DNA of 7,910 nucleotides. Source: an uncultured Flavobacterium sp. (GTDB lineage: Bacteria > Bacteroidota > Bacteroidia > Flavobacteriales > Flavobacteriaceae). This document shows, in pieces, positions 6,289 through 7,910 of the stretch; within the stretch, counting starts at the first letter, position 1, and every line of letters starts with the position of its first letter. Location of the stretch: assembly GCF_946482535.1 (NCBI RefSeq), contig NZ_CAMLRU010000123.1:1-7910 (forward strand). Reading direction: 5' to 3'. The translations under genes were made by a program, and so were the position numbers. The notes beneath the pieces are model-generated. The model saw only the letters and a list, made by a program, of their open reading frames with translations, was not told the DNA's origin and did no database searches.

Positions 6289-7910
6289 TTATCTTTTAAC
6301 AACTTTAAGAGTTTTAACTTCTTCTCCCTGAGCAACAACTACATTGTAAACTCCTGAAGGATATTTATCTCCTATTTTCAACTCAGCTGATTCTCTAGGA
6401 TTTATGTCGCGAGTTTCAATCAATCTTCCAATCATATCATACACTGTTACAACAACTTTACTGTCGTTTGCAGTTGACAAACTTAAATTGAAGTTGTCAG
6501 TATATGGATTCGGATAAATCTTAACTTCCATACCTTGATTTTGAACCATTACTGAAGTAGATTCTTGTTTGAAAGTTATGGTTTCTACAACCGGCATTGT
6601 TGTTCCAACATAAACTCTACATTGATCAAAACCTCTGTTGATAGCATCAACAGCTACATTAACTTGACTAGGAGTGACATCACCTATATTTTCACCACCT
6701 AAAGCTTTGTTTGCTAATTCAAACAAGTTACTCACAGTAGCACCGCCATTGGCTCCTAAATAATCAATAACAGGCTGAGGAATTGTAAACAATTGTTCTG
6801 TACCGTAAACTACATCGTGCGAACCACAGAACGCTGTGTCTGCTGTTACAAATGTATTGGTTAGATTAAAGTCTCCTATTTGCGAATTTAATCTGGTGTT
6901 GAAGAACAATGTTATTGTTTGACTCAACAAATTATTATTGATTTTACCTCTTTGTGAACCACTAGCATTAAGCGGATCATTATCACTCCAAGTTGACGGA
7001 ACTGAATAAGTAGAATAGCCTATCAATGCTCTTGGGGTTCCTCCTCCAGGTAACATTCTAAATATATTGTTACTATTAACATCTGCTAAAGTCAGTTTGA
7101 AATAGTTTCCGGTTGAAATACTTCCGAAGTCGAACTCTCCTTCTTCCATTGTCAAAGCATTAATCATAATGGCTCTGGCATTAGTTGTAGTTCCTTCAGG
7201 AGTACATGCTGCACCTTTAGGATTACCGTAGTAACCTTGCGTATAAGTACAATATGCACACTCATTAATCAAGAATCTAGCTGTACAAGATGCCGTTTGA
7301 CAATTATCTGTCACAGTGAACGTAATTACTAAAGGCACACCAGGCTCTGGCATTTGATATTGTGACAAATCTGTAGTAATTGCATTAGCACATCCTCCAG
7401 TATAACCAAAACTATCTCTCCATTGAGCAAATAAAGTTTGAGCATCTTCACCACATTCAACTGTTTTATCAGTCGGACATGCAATTTCTAACTTAGCTGC
7501 CGGAATCACTGTAAATGACTCTGAAACATCCGCAGCATAACACGTATCATTAACAACATATGTTACAGTAGTTGTTCCTCCGCTGCATAATGGTGGAGCT
7601 ACCGGTTCCCCGTAACTACCAATTGGAGCGCATCCACCGCTTACGGTAAATTGACTTAACCACGTAGCAAACGCTGCATCAACTGCGGCCTGATCTGCAT
7701 AATCACAAGAATTAATGATTGTAGAATCCGGTGAATTTAATACTAAAGCAGGTGCAGGTGTGATGGTAAAGCTTCTGGTTACTGTTGATGTTGTATAACA
7801 TTTATCTGTTACGGTATAAGTTACTGTTGTAGTTCCTCCACAAGCACTTGGTGCACTTACTTGTCCATAGCTACCTTGTGGGTTACATCCGCCACTTACG
7901 GTAAAGCCGC
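6289..7910 (-). CDS. Large T9SS-secreted repeat protein, C-terminal part (5' end off the window)
   Basis: The frame is open from the right edge to a TAA at 6289-6291, so 539 C-terminal residues are visible. In order they are: four-cysteine HYR-like repeats of about 80-85 residues (7258-7910), a Cys-containing domain of unknown function (about 6595-7257), a short linker, and a type A T9SS C-terminal sorting domain (6292-6531). Proteins of this plan are exported by Sec, then moved across the outer membrane by the type IX system of Bacteroidetes and anchored or released after removal of the sorting domain. The paired cysteines suit an extracellular, disulfide-stabilised stalk. An adhesin or surface-filament role is plausible from this plan but not shown. 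The GTG at 7507-7509 is not the start, because the repeats continue in frame through it. It converges on the TerC-family gene and shares its terminator. Total length cannot be judged, but such proteins often reach thousands of residues. Confidence 0.9.
   Translation of the reverse strand, partial: GFTVSGGCNPQGSYGQVSAPSACGGTTTVTYTVTDKCYTTSTVTRSFTITPAPALVLNSPDSTIINSCDYADQAAVDAAFATWLSQFTVSGGCAPIGSYGEPVAPPLCSGGTTTVTYVVNDTCYAADVSESFTVIPAAKLEIACPTDKTVECGEDAQTLFAQWRDSFGYTGGCANAITTDLSQYQMPEPGVPLVITFTVTDNCQTASCTARFLINECAYCTYTQGYYGNPKGAACTPEGTTTNARAIMINALTMEEGEFDFGSISTGNYFKLTLADVNSNNIFRMLPGGGTPRALIGYSTYSVPSTWSDNDPLNASGSQRGKINNNLLSQTITLFFNTRLNSQIGDFNLTNTFVTADTAFCGSHDVVYGTEQLFTIPQPVIDYLGANGGATVSNLFELANKALGGENIGDVTPSQVNVAVDAINRGFDQCRVYVGTTMPVVETITFKQESTSVMVQNQGMEVKIYPNPYTDNFNLSLSTANDSKVVVTVYDMIGRLIETRDINPRESAELKIGDKYPSGVYNVVVAQGEEVKTLKVVKR
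6292..6531 (-). other. T9SS type A C-terminal sorting domain
   Basis: The last 80 residues read VKIYPNPYTDNFNLSL, then a beta-rich stretch with VYDMIGRLIET, the turn SGVYNVVV and a basic end LKVVKR. The YPNP start, the DxxGR turn, the SGxY strand and the Lys-Arg tail are the classic marks of the Por-secretion sorting domain (TIGR04183-like). It directs passage through the type IX translocon and is normally cleaved afterwards. Confidence 0.93.
6595..7257 (-). other. Uncharacterised extracellular domain before the sorting signal
   Basis: About 220 residues begin CTYTQGYYGNPKG just after the last repeat and end FDQCRVYVG. Features include YFKLTLADVN, a GKINNNLLSQTITLFFNTRLN stretch, AFCGSHDVV, then a helical part with LFELANKALGG and VNVAVDAINRGFDQC. 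I do not know a named function. From memory, similar blocks (TYTQG start, LLSQTITL, ending AINxxFDxCR) recur at the C-terminal end of other Bacteroidetes secreted proteins, so it looks like a shared domain rather than a linker. Confidence 0.6.
7258..7910 (-). repeat. Tandem HYR-like four-cysteine protein repeats
   Basis: The coding sequence repeats with a period of 255 then 240 bases. The unit mark FTVSGGC begins at 7905 and 7650, and a diverged FGYTGGC begins at 7410. Each unit then has GSYG, CGGTTTVTYTVTD, a Cys, a TFxITPAP-like strand, a Cys near the middle and AAFATWLSQ. Complete units cover 7651-7905 (85 residues) and 7411-7650 (80 residues); the last, 7258-7410, is shortened and runs into the next domain. 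Each full unit has four Cys, probably two disulfides. The array continues off the right edge. Confidence 0.85.

Noticed and set aside
7507..7509. GTG as start of a 406-residue protein
   Set aside because: The frame continues upstream without a stop to the right edge and the repeat units continue through it, so the GTG is an internal Val in a repeat strand.
7258..7910. DNA repeats as a CRISPR array or mobile element
   Set aside because: The 240-255 bp period is coding, in frame and degenerate at DNA level, matching protein repeats; there are no short identical repeats with unique spacers and no terminal inverted repeats.

Overview
The window looks like chromosomal DNA of a Flavobacteriaceae bacterium, probably Flavobacterium or a close relative. 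The base composition is AT-rich. Promoter -7 elements match the Bacteroidetes consensus TAnnTTTG, and there are no clear Shine-Dalgarno sequences. The gene content also fits: a Bacteroidetes-type long PurM, a type III glutamine synthetase, tandem OmpA-domain proteins, and a giant repeat protein ending in a type IX secretion (T9SS) sorting domain.

Layout, left to right. (1) 1-1031, minus strand: purM (AIR synthase, purine synthesis), with its C-terminus off the left edge. (2) 1113-2775, minus strand: two adjacent paralogues separated by 1 base. Each has a signal peptide and two OmpA-like domains. In both, the C-terminal domain carries a Cys-Cys pair where OmpA normally has the peptidoglycan-binding Asp. 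(3) 2821-2857: an intrinsic terminator for the gene on its right. (4) 2876-5065, minus strand: a complete 729-aa type III glutamine synthetase. (5) 5066-5271: a divergent AT-rich promoter region. It holds one -7 element per direction and a CCCTA/TAGGG inverted repeat with a third matching half-site, a candidate operator for nitrogen control. (6) 5272-6213, plus strand: a TerC/Alx-family membrane protein, probably for metal homeostasis. (7) 6234-6264: a strong hairpin acting as terminator in both directions between convergent genes. (8) 6289-7910, minus strand: the C-terminal 539 residues of a large secreted protein. It has roughly 80-85-residue four-cysteine HYR-like repeats, a Cys-containing domain of unknown function and a T9SS type A sorting domain; its start lies off the right edge.

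The genes do not form one pathway. PurM and glutamine synthetase are housekeeping nitrogen and purine metabolism (glutamine feeds purine synthesis), the OmpA pair is periplasmic or outer membrane, and TerC and the T9SS protein are independent units. I see no phage, transposon, CRISPR, tRNA or rRNA, and nothing I would call a new defence or mobile system. The points most worth a second look are the Asp-to-Cys-Cys OmpA subfamily, the putative operator at the glutamine synthetase promoter, and the uncharacterised domain of the T9SS protein.
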